A stretch of DNA of 64,000 nucleotides. Source: Rhabdornis inornatus (lineage: Eukaryota > Chordata > Aves > Passeriformes > Rhabdornithidae). Shown piece by piece: positions 60,781-64,000 of the stretch (its first letter is position 1; every line of letters starts with the position of its first letter). Under the pieces are notes generated by a model. That model had not been told where the DNA came from. It did no database searches and saw only the letters and a list, made by a program, of their open reading frames with translations. The position numbers and the translations under genes are program-made. The stretch spans positions 930,001 through 994,000 of the forward strand of contig VWZS01006021.1 of NCBI GenBank assembly GCA_013397075.1. Direction: 5' to 3'.

Positions 60781-63316
60781 CTACAAGATACTAGACTGAT
60801 TAGAGTCCAAGTACATTTTTCCTTTTGAGAGCAGGCCTTTGTTTATGTAGTGGACCTAGTTATTACCATTAGTATTCTACTGACGAGTGGTCCGGTGAGA
60901 AAACTCCTCTATCCATTTACATGGGAGAGGGTATTTTTCTGAAATATTTTGTCATAAGAACCAGTATATTTTCTCTTGCTGTTCTATTTCAGAGGATTTC
61001 TTTACAAGTCCTATGATAAAGCCTTGGTTTTGTCATCAATAAAAGAGGGATATCAATACTTGCTCTCTTAAAAGACACAGCTATTGTGCCAGATTGAAAC
61101 ACTGCACTATAGCATAATGTGGAGATAATAAACTTGGGGTTTAACAGATTCATCAATATTATCTATCCATCTAATTCATACTGGTGCTTCTCAAGATTAA
61201 ATACTCTGTGGATGGAAAACAATTAGTACAGAACATCAAATCATTGCATCTAGCTCTTGATTACATGCTTACTGTTAGGGCTTTAACAGAGCTAATTGTG
61301 AACAGGAAAAATCTCTAAGACAGCTTAAAGGTCTAGCTTGAAATAATGTACCAATCAGTGCAAGTTCTCTGAAAAACATATTAATCAAAGAGGTACGTTC
61401 CTGACCTTAAATTAGTTGATATGAAAATGAATTCAACAAATAAGAGTAAGAATAACGACAATGAAATCAGAAAGCTCTCTGCTCTTGCAAATAATTTTGG
61501 CAATTTCATCATATAATTTCAGTATTTTCATCTCTTGTTTGTCTCTGAATGGCCTCATGACAACAGTCATGAGCTATGATCACAGTCACTTTGGAAGAAT
61601 ATAGGGGACTGAGCCCATAACAGCTCATTAGGAAATGACTAACTTGGGCTGCCTTTCCTACTGTCTCCTTGATGGATACCAACACATTGTTTTCTAGTCC
61701 ACTGCAGAATAGAATGACCCAGTGCCATTTAGAAACTCCTTCTTCATCACAATTCTTATTAGAAGAAATGTGATAGAACCTCATAAATTCTCCAAAGAAC
61801 CCATAAAATACAGCCTGATTTTTGTTGATAATCCTGTGACTGCTCTGCTGCAAGCTAACCTGTTTCAGAAGTGATGAAGTAAGACTAAATCAAATGATTT
61901 TTTTAGTAATTAAACCACAGCTGTCCAACTACATGTTGCTAAGAATGTTACCCACTCCACCAGTGGCTGCTCCTCTCATTCTAGCCCTGCGACATGAAGT
62001 TCCGAATTTCCATGTTGCAATGATCTCAGTTTCAGTCTAAAATATCTTAAACCATAGGACCCAAATATCTTACATTTTAAGATAATTTGTACAACAATAT
62101 TGTTGCATAAAATATTTTTTAAGTGCAAGCAAAATCATCTCCAAAAATGAGTGAAATTAAACTTTTTATTTTCTTATCACTGAAGATATAGTATGAGTAT
62201 AAATACTGAGATATGCAAGCAACGTTTCTTGGATTTATGTGATTTCGAAAGAATTTATTAATGTTCATGGGCACTGTCTGATTTAAAACTCTCCAGTCAT
62301 AATGTAACTTCTATGACATAATGTGACTTGTGACTGTAATAATGACTGTGTGACATGAATCTGTCCATTATGCATTGTCACATCATCCTTTTCACAGACA
62401 AAACCTTCTGCAGTGGTATTTGGCTGTGGTGCTAATAGGAGTCCCTCCACCATTGTCATTGTTTTGCATTCTCACAGATTTGATATAATACTAATAGTCT
62501 CATTTATAAAGTTCTTTTCTTCCTTTGCCCTTTCAAAACACTAAGACACAACCAGCACAACAAAGCAATAACTAAATACAAAATTTTCTAAATCTGGGAG
62601 AAAGGAGACATCTGTGTGCGTGTCAGGTAAGCATAATAACAAGATAACCCAGAAAATAATGGGAGGGAGAACAGAGAGATGAAAGACCATGTAAATTAAA
62701 ACAGGAACAGGAGAAATTAGAGTCTTTGACCTAAAGTGGCAAGAGTCACAGAGATCTTGCACTTCTACCATGTTGTTCATAATTTTGACTTTGTTGTTCA
62801 GCTATTTTTATATATAATGAAATTTTATCTTACTGCATTTCAATTCTTGTATGAGGAAGTGTTAAAATATATAGTCAATGAATCAATATTCTCATTATTT
62901 TTATATATATTGAGATATGATAAGAAGACCCATTCTCTGATTTCTTCTGCAGTTTGACAAATAATAGTAAAAGGCATTTATTCACATGTAAGTGGCTTTC
63001 CAAGTGACAGAGCTGATTGTAATTTCAAGTTAGGCACATGTATTAGACATTGTAGACCGAGATTATATCCCATACTGTCCGTGATGATTGCCTTCATTTC
63101 TGTCATCCATTTGAAGAACTTTTAACAGTGTTAGTGACAACAAAATGGTTCCCAAAGTTTTTGTCTTTGAAATTTTGATAGCTAAAAAAAAATAAAAATG
63201 GCCAAACATCAACAGTCTTCCACCAAAATGTAATGAAAAACAAAACAATGACTGAGTGGCCTCTTTTTCCAGGGTGTATTTCTGACGGTATTGCTATTAT
63301 TACAATACCATCTAGG

Positions 63317-63340
63317 TATATTTAGTGATATATTTAGTGA
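63317..63340. repeat. 12-bp tandem pair
   Basis: TATATTTAGTGA occurs twice in perfect tandem. A minor slippage product. Confidence 0.85.
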
Positions 63341-64000
63341 TGTATTCAAGACCCAGTTTTTTCAAGATTCTCAAGTCTTTGCTCTAGAGATCTTACTGTC
63401 TAAATGCTTGTGTTTTCCTCCAATATTCTGTGGCTATACTCTCTCATGGTGCTATAAAACTGAGCTGTCAGGGTTTAGCTGATGCCTGAAAATTTGTATT
63501 TAAAATTACATTGTTGTTATATCATTATAACTTACTATGTAGAAAGGTTCCCGATAAGGTGAAAGGTGGCGGAGGAGTGGGGAAGAAGGGGGACAGTTAG
63601 GAAGGAGTTTGCTTGATTTGCCAGAGATCACTTATCTGAAAGGCAAGTGTACATTGGGTGAAGCAAAACTGGCTGCAGTAAGGCTGGTGTGCAGTGTCTG
63701 CTGTGACCAGTGCACTCGCAGGTCCCTCTGACATCAGCTGTAGTAAATCAAAGTAATGCAAGACTGTGACATGAAGATTGTGGTTTCAATCTGGATTCCT
63801 TGCTTCTGGCAAAGGGGCTACTTTTGTCTATCTACTGCCTATCTACACCTCCACCACTTTACTAGTAAAGTTGCCATCACTTCTGTTTCCCAGTAATTAA
63901 GGAGTCAGCCTTGAAAGAGTCTCGAGTCTCTCCTGTGCCAAAAATTGTGCACACAGTATTAAGAATGTATTCTTTTATGATTTCTTTTGTCAATGTCTGA

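Larger units (their letters stand above)
56531..64000. other. AT-rich gene-free stretch to the window end
   Basis: About 7.5 kb without a recognised exon, RNA gene or mobile element. It holds a short direct triplet near 60750-60780 (GAGAAAGTACT units), a 12-bp tandem pair at 63317-63340 and a purine-rich, less AT-rich patch at about 63540-63760. The 106-codon frame at 59202-59522 and the 114-codon frame at 61509-61853, both minus strand, show no recognisable domain. A weak CR1-like stretch near 59955-60000 was not accepted. Confidence 0.5.

Noticed and set aside
1..64000. CRISPR array, operon, prophage or other prokaryotic system
   Set aside because: No regularly spaced repeats, no dense coding and no ribosome-binding sites. 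CR1 and LTR content marks this as bird nuclear DNA.
1..64000. tRNA, rRNA or well-known microRNA genes
   Set aside because: No cloverleaf with A and B boxes, no rRNA motif and no microRNA seed with a proper precursor fold was found by eye. A covariance-model search would be needed to exclude weak cases.

Overview
This window reads as vertebrate nuclear DNA from a bird, taken from a gene desert or a very large intron. It is strongly AT-rich, has no operon-like gene packing, and the longest open frames (about 60 to 146 codons) are what stop-poor noise would give. The avian call rests on several CR1 LINE fragments, some ending in the CR1 3' octamer repeat (ATTCTGTG-type), and on several solo LTRs that I recognise as bird endogenous retrovirus LTR types. 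A songbird is possible but is inference only. I found no host protein-coding exon, tRNA, rRNA or known small RNA that I can defend.

Layout. 1-7.3 kb: AT-rich unique-looking sequence. 7.4-9.4 kb: a pyrimidine-rich block ending at a one-base gap, an LTR on the plus strand (8145-8756), and a compact solo LTR on the minus strand (9104-9386) with 7-bp inverted termini and an imperfect 6-bp target duplication. 9.4-18 kb: AT-rich, with one good CR1 3' end (14105-14402). 18.05-18.26 kb: a CpG-rich islet cut by a one-base gap. 18.3-24.5 kb: AT-rich, with a CR1 tail, a 32-bp tandem duplication and a nested inverted repeat. 24.53-26.59 kb: a 1,029-bp direct duplication on either side of a single N, almost certainly an unmerged contig overlap. 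29 kb: a minus-strand LTR with TATA and poly(A) signals. 35.4-35.6 kb: two palindromes. 36.1-37.0 kb: an LTR whose middle is replaced by a CR1, then an A/C-rich tract. 45.3 kb: a CR1 3' end. 47.3-50.1 kb: an old minus-strand CR1 split by a second copy of the 36-kb LTR family. 53.7-56.5 kb: a cluster of CR1 pieces in both orientations, two keeping short recognisable stretches of reverse transcriptase coding sequence. 56.5-64 kb: AT-rich, nothing recognised.

There are no genes working together here. The content is layered retroelement history: old CR1s, then LTR insertions and recombination to solo LTRs, plus a few assembly seams. I did not find a previously undescribed system. The items most worth checking are the nested insertions, the 35.5-kb palindrome, the 23.9-kb nested inverted repeat, the 146-codon open frame at 46 kb and the 1-kb duplicate at the N. 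All family assignments come from remembered consensus sequences and comparisons inside the window, not from a search.
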